From the NCBI GenBank assembly GCA_022414725.1, contig CM039462.1, positions 2,779,024 to 2,843,023 of the forward strand: a stretch of 64,000 nt of DNA, read 5' to 3'. The DNA is from Microglena sp. YARC (taxonomy: Eukaryota > Chlorophyta > Chlorophyceae > Chlamydomonadales > Chlamydomonadaceae). Below the pieces are notes generated by a model that did not search any database, was not told the origin of the DNA, and saw only the letters and a list, made by a program, of their open reading frames with translations. The translations under genes were made by a program, and so were the position numbers. Shown in pieces: positions 41,040 to 53,074 of this stretch (position 1 is the stretch's first letter; every line of letters starts with the position of its first letter).

Positions 41040-42430
41040 TCATCATACATCTCATACGCACACTGTCCCACCACCACTACCTCCACCACTACCACCACCA
41101 CTGCACCTTCTCAACCGCATCACACATCTCATACGCACACTGTCCCACCACCACTACCTCCACCACTACCACCACCACTGCACCTTCTCAACCGCATCAC
41201 ACATCTCATACGCACACTGTCCCACCACCACTACCTCCACCACTACCACCACCACTGCACCTTCTCAACCGCATCACACATCTCATACGCACACTGTCCC
41301 ACCACCACTACCTCCACCACTACCACCACCACTGCACCTTCTCAACCGCATCACACATCTCATACACACACTGTCCCACCACCACTACCTCCACCACTAC
41401 CACCACCACTGCACCTTCTCAACCGCATCACACATCTCATACACACACTGTCCCACCACCACTACCTCCACCACTACCACCACCACTGCACCTTCTCAAC
41501 CGCATCATACATCTCATACACACACTGTCCCACCACCACTACCTCCACCACTACCACCACCACTGCACCTTCTCAACCGCATCACACATCTCATACACAC
41601 ACTGTCCCACCACCACTACCTCCACCACTACCACCACCACTGCACCTTCTCAACCGCATCATACATCTCATACACACACTGTCCCACCACCACTACATCC
41701 ACCACTACCACCACCACTGCACCTTCTCAACCGCATCACACATCTCATACGCACACAGTCCCACCACCACTACCTCCACCACTACCACCACCACTGCACC
41801 TTCTCAACCGCATCACACATCTCATACGCACACAGTCCCACCACCACTACCTCCACCACTACCACCACCACTGCACCTTCTCAACCGCATCACACATCTC
41901 ATACGCACACTGGTCCCACCACCACTACCTCCACCACTACCACCACCACTGCACCTTCTCAACCGCATCACACATCTCATACACACACTGTCCCACCACC
42001 ACTACCCTCCACCACTACCACCACCACTGCATTTTCTCAACCGCATCACACATCTCATACACACACTGTCCCACCACCACTACCTCCACCACTACCACCA
42101 CCACTGCACCTTCTCAACCGCATCACACATCTCATACGCACACTGTCCCACCACCACTACCTCCACCACTACCACCACCACTGCACTTTCTCAACCGCAT
42201 CACACATCTCATACACACACTGTCCCACCACCACTACCTCCACCACTACCACCACCACTGCACCTTCTCAACCGCATCACACATCTCATACACACACTGT
42301 CCCACCACCACTACCTCCACCACTACCACCACCACTGCACCTTCTCAACCGCATCACACATCTCATACGCACACTGTCCCACCACCACTACCTCCACCAC
42401 TACCACCACCACTGCACCTTCTCAACCGCA
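41040..42430 (-). repeat. 77-bp minisatellite, about 18 copies, exon-derived
   Basis: Units of 77 bp: ctcatacgcacactgtccca + ccaccactacctccaccact + accaccaccactgcaccttc + tcaaccgcatcacacat. On the minus strand the last part encodes (M)CDAVEKVQ, the end of the exon at 42650-42787. Since 77 is not a multiple of 3, any open frame cycles through all three unit frames. The very long Thr/His/Pro frames on + (40339-42642 and 40581-42515) arise this way and are not genes. Confidence 0.9.
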
Positions 42431-42650
42431 TCATACATCTCCTCCTCAGTCACATAGTCACACCACCACTACCACCACCATCACCACCAGTACCCCCAGT
42501 ACCACACGAGCATGAACACAACCATGCACACACTCCCACTGCACCTTCTCAACCGCATCATACATCTCCTCCTCAGTCACATAGTCACACCACCACTACC
42601 ACCACCATCACCACCAGTACCCCCAGTACCACACGAGCATGAACACAACC
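42430..42650 (-). repeat. Two 120-bp repeats containing the exon end
   Basis: cttctcaaccgcatcataca + tctcctcctcagtcacatag, plus accaccatcaccaccagtac, repeat twice between the 77-bp array and the intact exon. Confidence 0.8.
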
Positions 42651-42787
42651 ATGCACACACTCCCACTGCACCTTCTCAACCGCATCATACATCTCCTCCT
42701 CAGTCACATTGTCACCAGCAGCGCGCTGCTCTTCTGCCTTGGAATCAATTTGTAGCATAGCAGGCTGGCAGACATCGAAGAAAACAC
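42650..42787 (-). CDS. Unidentified exon, VFFDVCQPAML ... MYDAVEKVQWECVH
   Basis: On the minus strand the acceptor cacactgcag and the donor gttgtg bound 138 nt: VFFDVCQPAMLQIDSKAEEQ, RAAGDNVTEE, EMYDAVEKVQWECVH. The composition is that of a normal soluble protein, and it is the only full copy in a 3-kb region built from its pieces. To its left (downstream) its 3' end is amplified (77-bp array). To its right (upstream) its 5' end plus acceptor is amplified (42850-43015). The family is not recognised. Confidence 0.55.
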
Positions 42788-43020
42788 CTGCAGTGTGGGT
42801 GTGACCAGGTTTATACATGTGTATGTATGTATATGTATACATTTATGTATGTAGCATAGCAGGCTGGCAGACATTGAAGAAAACACCTACAGTGTGGGCG
42901 TGGCCAGGTTTATACGTGTGTGTGTATGTATATGCATACATTTATGTATGCAGCATAGCAGGCTGGCAGACATCGAAGAAAACACCTACAGTGTGGGCGT
43001 GGCCAGGTTTATACGTGTGT
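42788..43020 (-). repeat. Copies of the exon start plus acceptor with TATG spacers
   Basis: Two further copies of cactgtag + gtgttttcttcgatgtctgc + cagcctgctatg, separated by gtatatgtatacatttatg and toctated only by TATG-type variation. They carry only the first part of the exon at 42650-42787. Confidence 0.8.
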
Positions 43021-43029
43021 AGTATGTGT

Positions 43030-43170
43030 GTGTGTGTGTCTGTCTGTCTGTCTGTCTGTCTACGTATGTATGGATGGATGGATGGATGGATGCATGTATG
43101 TATGTATGTATGTATGTATGTATGTATGTATGTATGTATGTATGTATGCATGTATGCATGTATGTATGTT
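43030..43170. repeat. (TGTC)n, (GGAT)n and (TATG)n microsatellites
   Basis: Adjacent tetranucleotide arrays ending at ttacagtcca, so the TATG array is in the position of a retroelement tail. Confidence 0.93.
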
Positions 43171-43400
43171 ACAGTCCAAAGGTGGCAAAACATGCTGAAG
43201 TTTCTGGCCCACCCTCAAACAATTGAAAGAAAAACTTGAATGCATGTTCCAGTCCCGGGGTAGCAAAATAGGCAAAACAGTATGGAGAGCTGTGTTTGAA
43301 CTTGTCCTGTCCAGGGGTAGCTAAATAGGCAATAAGGTCTGCAGAGCTGCAAACACACTTGCAGGATAGGAAGTCTTACACATGGCTGCATGCATGCATG
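43171..43400 (-). mobile_element. Retroelement 3'-end remnants (ggactgtaac family)
   Basis: ttacagtccaaaggtggc, gttccagtcccggggtagc and tgtccaggggtagctaaat follow each other, grading into the 93-bp array. Confidence 0.6.
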
Positions 43401-44770
43401 TTACAGTCCAGGGGTAGCTAAATAGGCAATAAGGTACAAAGTGTTGCAAACACACTTGCAGGATAGGAAGCCTCATACATGGCTACATGTATGTTACAGT
43501 CCAGGGGTAGCTAAATAGGTAATAAGGTACAAAGTGTTGCAAACACACTTGCAGGATAGGAAGTCTCATACATGGCTACATGTATGTTACAGTCCAGGGG
43601 TAGCTAAATAGGTAATAAGGTACAAAGTGTTGCAAACACACTTGCAGGATAGGAAGCCTCATACATGGCTACATGTATGTTACAGTCCAGGGGTAGCTAA
43701 ATAGGTAATAAGGTACAAAGTGTTGCAAACACACTTGCAGGATAGGAAGTCTCATACATGGCTACATGTATGTTACAGTCCAGGGGTAGCTAAATAGGTA
43801 ATAAGGTACAAAGTGTTGCAAACACACTTGCAGGATAGGAAGCCTCATACATGGCTACATGTATGTTACAGTCCAGGGGTAGCTAAATAGGTAATAAGGT
43901 ACAAAGTGTTGCAAACACACTTGCAGGATAGGAAGCCTCATACATGGCTACATGTATGTACAGTCCAGGTAGCTAAATAGTAATAAGTACAAAGTGTTGC
44001 AAACACACTTTGCAGGATAGGAAGCTCTTCATACATGGCTAATGTATGTTCACATCCAGGGGTAGTAAATAGGTAATAAGGTACAAGTCGTTGCAAACAC
44101 CCACTTGCAGGATAGGAAGCCCTCAACATGGCTACATGTATGTTACAGTCCAGCGCGGTAGGCTAAATAGGTAATAAGGTACAAAGTGTTGCAAACACCA
44201 CTTGCAGGAGAATAGGCCTCATTACATGCGCTAGATTTAAGTTCCAGGGGTCTAAATAGAATAATACAAATGGCAAACACACTGCAGTAGGAATGTCTCA
44301 ATCATGTTACAGTACAGTCATGCAGGTAGCTAAATAGTCTAATAAGGACAAAGTGTTGCAAACACACTTCTGCAGGATAGGCAAGTAGCCCTTCATACAT
44401 GGCTACATGTATGTCTACAGTCAAGGGGTAGCTAAATACGGTCAACCTAACGGTTACACACAGTGCTTGCAAACACACAAAGTGCGAGTGTTGACAAGGT
44501 TCACACTTAAGGCGTTGCGCTGTCGCATTCATGCAGTCAGGTCCAGGGTAGCTAAATATGGTAATAAGGTACAAAGTGTTGCAACACCATTTTGCACAGT
44601 GATAGGGAAGTCTCATACATGGCTACATGCTATGTTTATCCAGGGTAGCTAAATAGTAATTAAGTAAAAGTGTTCATTTGCTAATACAGCTTGCAGATAG
44701 CCCTTACATGGTACATTATGTATACAGTCCAGGGAGCTAAATAGGTAATTAAAGTACAAAGTTGATATTT
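43401..44770. repeat. 93-bp minisatellite; last part indel-rich
   Basis: Units of 93 bp (ttacagtccaggggtagcta, aataggtaataaggtacaaa, gtgttgcaaacacacttgca, ggataggaagcctcatacat...). The first six units are nearly identical. From about 43960 every unit carries several single-base indels. The unit start derives from the ggactgtaac retroelement 3' end. Confidence 0.88.
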
Positions 44771-44779
44771 GCAAACACA

Positions 44780-45188
44780 CTGGTGATAGAGGGTTAGTAT
44801 TGATTGGTACATGTCTACATCATGTGTTCAGGTTAGTGCCTCAATGGGTAGGTATTTATACAGAGTACTGCTCACATGCGAGGATGGCAAGGTCTCACGA
44901 GTTCGCTAGATAAGCGTATATAATTATACAGAGTTGCTAAGAAACTTTTTTATAATTTCCGTGCGCTACCAGCACCAGCCTAGGCAGCTCCCTGAGACTG
45001 CCAGTACTGCAGCCAGCAATTAAGTTGACTCTCGCTATTGTGTGGATTTTTATAGTCAAAGGGTTTTCAGTCAAAGGGTTTTCAGTCAAAGGGTTTTCAG
45101 TCAAAGGGTAGCCAAGCAGCCAATAATATATACAGAGTTGCAATCACACTTGCAGGATAGGAAGCCTCACACATGGCTAAATAAGGGA
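44780..45188. other. Indel-rich sequence with short repeats
   Basis: Remnants of the 93-bp unit and three tandem gtcaaagggttttca units at about 45055-45105. Nothing coding can be supported. Confidence 0.5.
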
Positions 45189-45372
45189 TGTAATGATAAC
45201 GGCCTGGTGTACGGCGTTTTAAGAGCCCCGTCTTACGGCAGTAAATAACAGGCTGCTCCATTACCTGGACAAAGCTACCATGGCGTTTGACAGCGACCGC
45301 AAACACTACAGGGCACCCGTTGGAGCTTTGAACCCGCACCGCCTGTTTCAACAGCTCTATCATTGAGCCATT
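45189..45372 (-). mobile_element. tRNA-derived SINE (copy 5, different head)
   Basis: The 3' part (ggcctggtgtacggcg..., ttacctggacaaagctacca) matches the SINE family. The minus-strand head has gctcaatgatagagctg (A-box region) and gcgggttcaaagctc (B box). The sequence is indel-rich. Confidence 0.65.
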
Positions 45373-45434
45373 CATCGAAAGGATACACATGGCTATATAA
45401 ATTTGCATATATTATACAGACTTGCAAAGACAGA

Positions 45435-46080
45435 AAGTTGGTGGGTTGGCCCAGTGAAAGCAAACGCGGGGTGGCCCCCTCAACTCACGCCCTTGCAATA
45501 GTGAATTATCTTATTAATTTAATTATTCATTATTTAATTATTTTATTATGTATTTTTTTATTTATTTATGTTATTATGAGTATCTCGATATTCATTTATT
45601 TATTATTATTCAATCATTTATGTATCTATTTATTTATTTATTCATCTATTTATTTATTTATTAATAATCAATAACACAGGAAAGTATACAATTCAGTGCG
45701 TCCAGGCGTACCGGAGTTAGGGTCAACCCTCGTGCAGCCTGCAACTCTGTTGACTCCCGATACTACGTGTGTGGATTTGTAGCAGTCCAGGGTACATCAA
45801 ATAGGACTAAGCTATACAGACTCCCTGAGACTGCCAGCTGCAGCAATAAATCTACTGAGTTACAAGACACAGAAGAAATTATGCAAAGTTGGAAGACGTA
45901 CCTGCAGGTAGCAGAGCCGCCCCCCTCGTTAAATTATACAGGACTTGCAAGATGCAAAAAGTCTGGCGGTTGGCCCAGTTGAAAGCAAACAGGGTCGAGC
46001 TCCTCCTCAACCTCCAAAACCTCGCTAATAACGGCGTACTCTTTATTTATTTATTTGATTTATTTAACAGAAGTATACAA
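45435..46080 (+). mobile_element. Two copies of the ggttggcccagtgaaagca family with TTTA tails
   Basis: About 45440-45670 and 45960-46075: ggtggccccctcaact ... then TTTA/ATTA-rich tails. Same family as 6573-6660, 20098 and 31320. Confidence 0.6.
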
Positions 46081-46139
46081 AGTGGAAGACGTAACCTGCA
46101 TACAGTCGCCCTCAGGGTCTCGAGCAGTCTCTGTAAATG

Positions 46140-46790
46140 AGTGGTGAGGGAAGGTAGTGCAGTGCAAGGCAGTACGGTGTGTTATTGCAAGTGCAAGGCA
46201 GGCTGCTAATGGAGTTGTCCGCATGTGGGTGGCCGTGGGTGGGTGTTGAGAAGTTGTTGGCAAGGCAATGCCGCTGTGTCGTTATGGGTGTGCGTCTGTG
46301 GGGTGGTGGGTGGTGTGGGTGGGGGAGAAGTTGTTGGCAAGTGCAAGGCAGTGTGGCGTGTTGGGTGTGTGCGTCGTTGGAGTGCCGTGGTGGGGGTGGG
46401 TGGGTCACGCGGTGGAAAAGTTTCTTCGGCAAGTGCCAACAGTGCAGTGCTGTGCGTGTGGCTGTGCGCCGTGTGGGTGGGTGCGGTGGGTGGTTTGAGA
46501 AGTTGTTCGGCAAGTGCCAACGGCAGTGTGCGCTGTGTCGCTGGCGTGTGCGTGTGGTGGGTGGAGTGGTTGGAGAGTTGTTGCGACAAGTGCAACCAAA
46601 CACCATGTGGGGCGTGCGCGGTGGGTGGTGGTTGGGTGGTTTGAGAATCTGTTGGCAAGTGCAAAGCTCCCACCCCTGCAATGTGCGTGTGGGATGGTGT
46701 GGTGTGTGTGTGTGTGGTGGGGTGGGTCGTGTTGTGTGGTGGGTGGGTGGTGGTGGAGAAGTTTGTTGGCAAGTGCTCATGCCACATACC
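46140..46790. repeat. About 90-bp G/T-rich minisatellite (gttgttggcaagtgcaa)
   Basis: Six to seven degenerate units share gagaagttgttggcaagtgc + aaggcagtgtg and GTGGGTGG spacers. Open frames on both strands are not supported as genes. Confidence 0.75.
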
Positions 46791-46839
46791 TTGATCATCT
46801 CGCAGCTTACCACCTAAGTATCAAGCACCACTGTGCGTG

Positions 46840-47110
46840 AGGAGCAAGAGGGTAGTGGGTGGTGATAGTGGGTGGTGTGGTAGTGGGTAGTGGGTGGTGG
46901 GTGGTGGGTGTGAGTAGTCGGCGTGTACGTGGCGCTGTGCGTGCCCCGGTACGTGGGTGTACCTTTGTAAACCTTTTGTAGGTGTGTGGGTGGTGGATAG
47001 TGGCGTGGTTTACCTTTGTAAACCTTTTTGGGTGTGTCGGGTGGTGGGTAGTGGTAGTAGGCAGTGGGTATATGGGTACCTGCAGGGTGAAGTCGCCCTC
47101 CTCGTGCAGC
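46840..47110. repeat. GTGGTGGGTAG-rich minisatellite
   Basis: Repeats of gtgggtggtgggtagt, and two of gtacctttgtaaacctttt. Confidence 0.7.
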
Positions 47111-47210
47111 CTGCAGTAATGGAGAGAAGGGGTGGTACAGTATGTAGGGACTGCTTCATATAATGTAGACCTATATATAAAGGCGAGTAATACGAAGAGG
47201 GGGGGGGGGG

Positions 47211-47420
47211 TATAATAACGATAACGCCTGGTGGGGCGTGGTTTAAGGAGCCTGAAGTACTAGCCGGTTGGGGAGCGTCTCCTACTCAACTGGACAAGCT
47301 ACCATCGGCGCTGGTTAACAACGACATGCAACGCCAAAAGGGACCGACAAGGGGAACCCCCGACTCTTCATCCTCAAGCGATCTGGGCTCTACCACCACT
47401 AGACCATTGTAATCACTGGC
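47211..47420 (-). mobile_element. tRNA-derived SINE (copy 6)
   Basis: Minus-strand full-length copy: tagtggtggtagagcccag region, cggggg-ttcccctt B-box region and 3' end ccaggcgttatcgttat. Several indels. Confidence 0.75.
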
Positions 47421-47439
47421 GTGGATCTACAGTATCGTA

Positions 47440-50400
47440 GGAACCGGCATTTCATATGATGCATGACATGCAGGGGTGGAAGTCAAGCTAGGGACCGACA
47501 TTTCATAGGATGCAGACCAAAGGCGAGCTTACGGAAGAGGGGGGGGGACAGTATGGTAGGGACCTGGCATTTCATGTGATGTATGACACACACATAGACG
47601 CGGCATTTCATGTGATTGTACACACATAGACCGGCATTTCATGTGGGATGTAGATCACAGCCCACATAGACACATCACTAGCACACCATAGGCATTTCAT
47701 GTCGATTAGACACACACATAGTACCGGCATTTCATATGTCTACACCGACATGTGATGTAGACACACATAGACCGGCGCATCTAGACACACACATAGACCG
47801 GCATTTCCTGTGATAGTAGACTGGCGCACACACTAGACGCCGGCACAATGTGATAGAACACATTTTCATGTGCATATTCATGTAGACACCACATAGAGAC
47901 ACATGTGATAGACACACACGTGCATTTTCATGTGATGTAGACACACACATACAGACCGCATTTCATGTGAATGTAGACGAAACACACAGCATATGACATT
48001 TATGTGATGGTAGACACACACATACGACCGGATTTTCATGTGATGACAACAACACATTAGAACACACATGTGATGTAGACCGGCACATGTGGATGTGACA
48101 TAGACCGGCATTTCAGTGATGTGAACACCATGAGACGGATGTGGGCACGAAACACACATAGACATATGTGATGTAGAGCCTAGAGGGCATTTCATGTGAT
48201 GTAGACACACACACATAGACGCGGTCATTTCATGTTACACACACATCGGATGTGATGTAGACCGCCACACATTAGACCGGGCACCCCGCATGTGAATGTA
48301 GACACACCATCATGTCATTTCATGTGATGGAGCACACACATAGACGGCGGCAAATTTCATGTATAATCACACACAATAGACCGGACCATACACAGACGGT
48401 GCATTTCATGACACACTAGACACATGTGATGTATACACATAGACCTGGCATTTCGGCATCTGTTTTCGATAGACCACACACATAGACCGCGCATTTCATG
48501 TGGATGTAGACCACACACATTTTTCATGTGGGCGATTTCATGTGTAGACAACACACATAGACGGCATTTCATGTCGATGTAGACACACACATAGACCGCA
48601 TTTCATGTCGGAGATCACCACACATAGTACTATGACTGTGCTGATTAGCACACACACATAGACACCACACACATAGACCGGCATTTCATGTGATGTAGAC
48701 ACACAGCATAGACCGGCATTTCATGTGATGTAGACACACACTCGACCGCCATTTATATGTATATAGCCCGTAGTATACACACACATAGACCGGCAGTTTC
48801 ATGTGATGTATAGAAGCAAGGTCATTTCACCTAGTGACTGTAGGATCAGACCGCCATTTCACATAGAACACACAGACAGGCATTTCAAATATGTTGATGT
48901 ACGGAAAGCAATGGCATTAAGGTAGACGATAAAGGACCAACCAACCATAGGACCCGGCATTTCATGTGATGTAGATCACAAGATGTCCCAGTAAATACAC
49001 ATCCTAGACCGCTAAGGCGAGTGTTCATGTGATGTAGACACACACACTAGACAGACCGGCATTTCATGTATCTTTACCACCCACACACATGGCTGTATCT
49101 TGAAGACCGTCATGTGACATACATAGAACAACACACAATCTTAGATCTCAAGGTCCCATATTCCGCATTGAGAAGTGTACCCACACAACAGCGAATCATT
49201 CAATGAGTGATGTACTGACATGTAGCTAAGAAACACACATAGACCTAAGGGCATTTCAGGCCACTGTCTAGGCTAGACACGACAACCGATAGACCGGCTT
49301 TACATGATTGACGCACACATAGACCGGCATATTACACCTATTGATGGTATATAGCTTCACACACATATAGACCGCCTTAGACACACAGTTCCTCATAGGA
49401 CGAGCATTTTCGATCGTTGGAAGAAGAGAACACACACACGATAGACCGGAGTTCATGAGATGTATGACAGAACACACACTGTAGACCGGTGATTCATGTG
49501 ATGTAGATTCCGTGTCTTCATGGGTGATGAGGGACACAGCAATAGACCACCTATGCGGACAGAGTTTTCATGTGATGTAGTGATCCGGCATTGTCATGTA
49601 TGTAACACAACATAGACCGCATTTCATGTAGATTAGACCGGCATCAGTGGTCAGTGTGCCCACGCACGCACACCCATTTTCATATGATGTAGAGTATAGA
49701 CGATACACATTTCATGTGATGTAACACACACAAGAGATTTCATAGGACACACACATAGACCGGCATTTCATGTGATGTAGACACACACATAGACGCAGCA
49801 GTGTGTAAGACACACATAGACCGGGCATTTTTCATTGCTGATGTAGACACACACATAGACCGGCATTTCATGTGATGTAGACACACACATGAGACCGGCA
49901 TTTCATGTGATGTAGACACACACATAGACCGGCATTTCATGTGATGTAGACACACACATAGACCGGCATTTCATGTGATGTAGACACACACATAGACCGG
50001 CATTTCATGTGATGGTAGACACACACATAGACCGGCATTTCATGTGATGTAGACACACACATAGACGCATTTCATGTGATGTAGACACACACATAGACCG
50101 GCATTTCATGTGATGTAGACACACACATAGACCGGCAGTTTCATGTGATGTAGACACACACATAGACCGGCATTTCATGTGATGTAGACACACACATAGA
50201 CCGGCATTTCATGTGATGTAGACACACACATAGACCGGCATTTCATGTGATGTAGACACACCTAGAGACACACACATAGACCGGCATGGATAGATTTCAT
50301 GTGATGTTAGACACACACATTAGACCGGCATTTTTCATGTGATGTAGACACACACATAGACCGGCATTTCATGTGATGTTAAGACACATACACATAGACC

Positions 50401-51650
50401 GGCATTTCATGTGATGTAGACACACATGTAGACGGCATTTCATGTGATGTACGACACACACATAGACCGGCATTTCATGTGATGTAGACACAAAGACACA
50501 TAGACCGGCATTTCATGTTGATGTAGACACACACATAGACCGCATTTCATGTGATGTAGACACACACATAGACCCGGTCATTTCATGTGATGTAGACACA
50601 CACATAGCGGCAATTTCATGTGATGTAGACACATAGACCGGCATTTCATGTGATGTAACACACCACATAGACCGGCATTTCATGTGATAGTACACACATG
50701 TCACACATAGACGGATTTCACATGTGTAATGTAGACACACACATAGACCGGCATTTCATGTGATGTAGACACACACATAGACCGGCATTTCATGTGATGG
50801 TAGACACACACATAGACCGGCATTTCATGTGATGTAGATCGGCACAAAAAACATAGACCGGCATTTCATGTGATGTAGACACAACATAGACCGGCATGAT
50901 GGTAGACACACACATAGACCGGCATTTCATGTGATGTAGACCACACATTTGCACATGTGATGTAGACACCACATAGCGGCATTTCATGTGATGTAGACAC
51001 ACACACGCATTCATGTGATGTCATAGAGACCGGCATTTCATGTGATGTAGACACACACCAACATAGACCGGCATTTCATGTGATGTGACACACACATAGA
51101 CGGATTTCATGTGATGTAGACACAACACATAGACGGCCATTTTCATGTGATGTAGACACACACAAATAGAACCGGCACCGGCTTTTTCATGTGATGTAGA
51201 CACACACATAGACACCGGCATTTCAATGTGATGTGACACACACATTAGACGCGGCATTTCACGCACGCATACATAGACCGCATTTCTGAAATGATTTCAT
51301 GTAGACCGGCATCCTGTCATGCAATTTCATATGATGTTAGACACACACATAGACACGGCATTTCATGTGATGTAGACACACATAGACACATTTCTGTGAT
51401 GTAGACCGGTGTTTCATGTGATGTTAGATTTTCATGTTATGTGATGTAGACACACACATAGACCGGCATTTCATGTGATGTAGACACACACATAGACCGG
51501 CATTTCATGTGATGTAGACACACACATAGACCGGCATTTCATGTGATGTAGACACACACATAGACCGGCATTTCATGTGATGCAGACACACACATAGACC
51601 GGCATTTCATGTGATGTAGACACACACATAGACCGGCATTTCATATGATG
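47440..51650. repeat. 34-bp satellite (tagaccggcatttcatgtga), about 110 units
   Basis: The unit is acacacacatagaccggcat + ttcatgtgatgtag (34 bp). Clean stretches lie at about 49860-50260 and 51440-51650. The rest shows heavy indel and substitution scatter. Vertebrate-like short protein frames on the minus strand (TSHEMPVYVC...) are repeat readings. Confidence 0.93.
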
Positions 51651-51900
51651 CATTACATGCAGGGGTGAAGAGTTAGAGCTAGGGACCGACATTTCATATG
51701 ATGCATGACATGCAGGGGTGAAGAGTTAGAGCTAGGGACCGGCATTTCATATGATGCATGACATGCAGGGGTGAAGAGTTATAGCTAGGGACCGGCATTT
51801 TATATGATGCATGACATGCAGGGGTGAAGAGTTATAGCTAGGGACCGGCATTTCATATGATGCATGACATGCAGGGGTGAAGAGTTATAGCTAGGGACCG
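51650..51900. repeat. 53-bp tandem repeat, about 5 copies
   Basis: Units of gggaccggcatttcatatga + tgcatgacatgcaggggtga + agagttatagcta. It joins the 34-bp satellite to the terminus of the hAT-like element at 51893. Confidence 0.9.
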
Positions 51901-52071
51901 ACATTTCATATGATGCAGACCAAAGGCGAGTATGATATCATATGACATCATACAAATCGCATCTTATGATATTGTACATAAATGTTAACTTTAGCCTCGT
52001 CAGACTGCCGGCATCATATGATATCATATGATAAAATGATATCATATGATATCATATTGCCATTTCCTAGA
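51893..52071. mobile_element. hAT-like element, ATATCATATGAT word type (copy 2)
   Basis: Starts TAGGGACCGACATTTCATAT and ends CATATTGCCATTTCCTA. atgatatcatatgat-type palindromes fill both ends, with the conserved centre aactttagcctcgtcagact. The left flank is a tandem repeat of its own end, so no target duplication is visible. Confidence 0.72.
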
Positions 52072-52096
52072 TACTTCTCCCAATCTGACACCAAGT

Positions 52097-52325
52097 TTTT
52101 GGCGGAGTCCCCTCTAGCCTCCCCTAGCGGAGCCCCCATGGGTTTACCATTGTCCATCCGAGACCGAGCCGACCGACAAATCCATCTGTCTGACCGCGAT
52201 GAAGCCTGACACATCAGCCAACAGTCTCGTATCTAATTCGCTTCTGTTGCCACTTATCGTTCCATCACTATCTCTCCGCCATTTATTAGCGTCGATGCGA
52301 CGCTGGCAATAGAACTTGTCTCCTA
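52097..52325 (-). repeat. Dispersed repeat of the 5052 family
   Basis: tttttggcggagtcccctct, ggtttaccattgtccatccg, ggcaatagaacttgtctcc. Confidence 0.6.
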
Positions 52326-52379
52326 ACTCAAGGTCTCACCCCCCCATCCCCCTGAATCCCCTCAAAACCAAACTCAAAA

Positions 52380-53045
52380 CCAAGCCGTTCCCAAACAGCA
52401 TGTATTTGGTTTCATTTGGTTGAGAAGCAGCTGAATGAGATGCCTGAGGAAGCTAGTCGCACGCAGGTATGTATGTATGTTGAGACACACATGCACGCAG
52501 TTAAGGAAGAGGAGGGCGGGGACAGCATGTATTGGGGTTCTTCTGGTTGAGGAGCAGCTGAATGAGATGCCTGAGTCAGCTATATGCCTGCAGGTATATC
52601 TTTATGTATGTTGAGACACACGTGCACGCAGTTAAGGAAGAGGAGGGGGGGTATAGTATGTATTGGGGTTTTGCTGGTTGAGGAGCAGCTGAATGAGATG
52701 TATGAGGAAGCTAAGTTTGCACGCAGGTATGTATGTAGGTTACTCACACATAACGCAGTTAAGGAAGAGGAGGGGGGGTTACAGTATGTATTGGATTTCT
52801 TCTGTTTGAGGAGCAGCTGAATGAGATGCCCGAGGAAGCTGGTCGCACGCAGGTATGTATGTAGTTGACTCACACATACACACAAGAGGAGGGGGGGGGG
52901 GAGGAAAGGGGGCAGAGGGAAGGGGGAGAAATGGTGGTAGGGTCAAGGGAAACTCAAGGGGGATACAAGACAGAAAATGGCTGGTTGAGGAGCAGCTGAA
53001 TGAGATGCCCAAGAAGCTAGTCACCAGCAGGAATGTATGTAAGTT
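52380..53045 (+). repeat. Five tandem units carrying an exon (VEEQLNEMPEEASRTQ) and its donor
   Basis: Each 125-180 bp unit holds ggttgaggagcagctgaatg, agatgcctgaggaagctagt and cgcacgcag|gtatgtatg. The exon ends are at 52466, 52593, 52726, 52852 and about 53030. In the fifth copy the donor is gaatgt instead of gtatgt. The frame reads VEEQLNEMPEEASRTQ with small changes per unit. No acceptor is obvious and the gene is not recognised. G(n) tracts lie at about 52882-52895 and 53080-53100. Confidence 0.7.
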
Positions 53046-53074
53046 GACTCAGCACACATACACGCAGTTAAGGA

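Noticed and set aside
46112..46817. Two opposing frames of more than 200 codons
   Set aside because: They lie on a G/T-rich minisatellite within the indel-noisy block. Composition is repeat-driven.
47700..51270. Short minus-strand frames reading TSHEMPVYVC and MKCRSMCVS repeats
   Set aside because: They are direct translations of the 34-bp satellite and break wherever the array has indels.
47440..51650. CRISPR-like array (short repeats at regular spacing)
   Set aside because: The repeats are contiguous with no unique spacers, in a eukaryotic context and without cas genes. It is a satellite.
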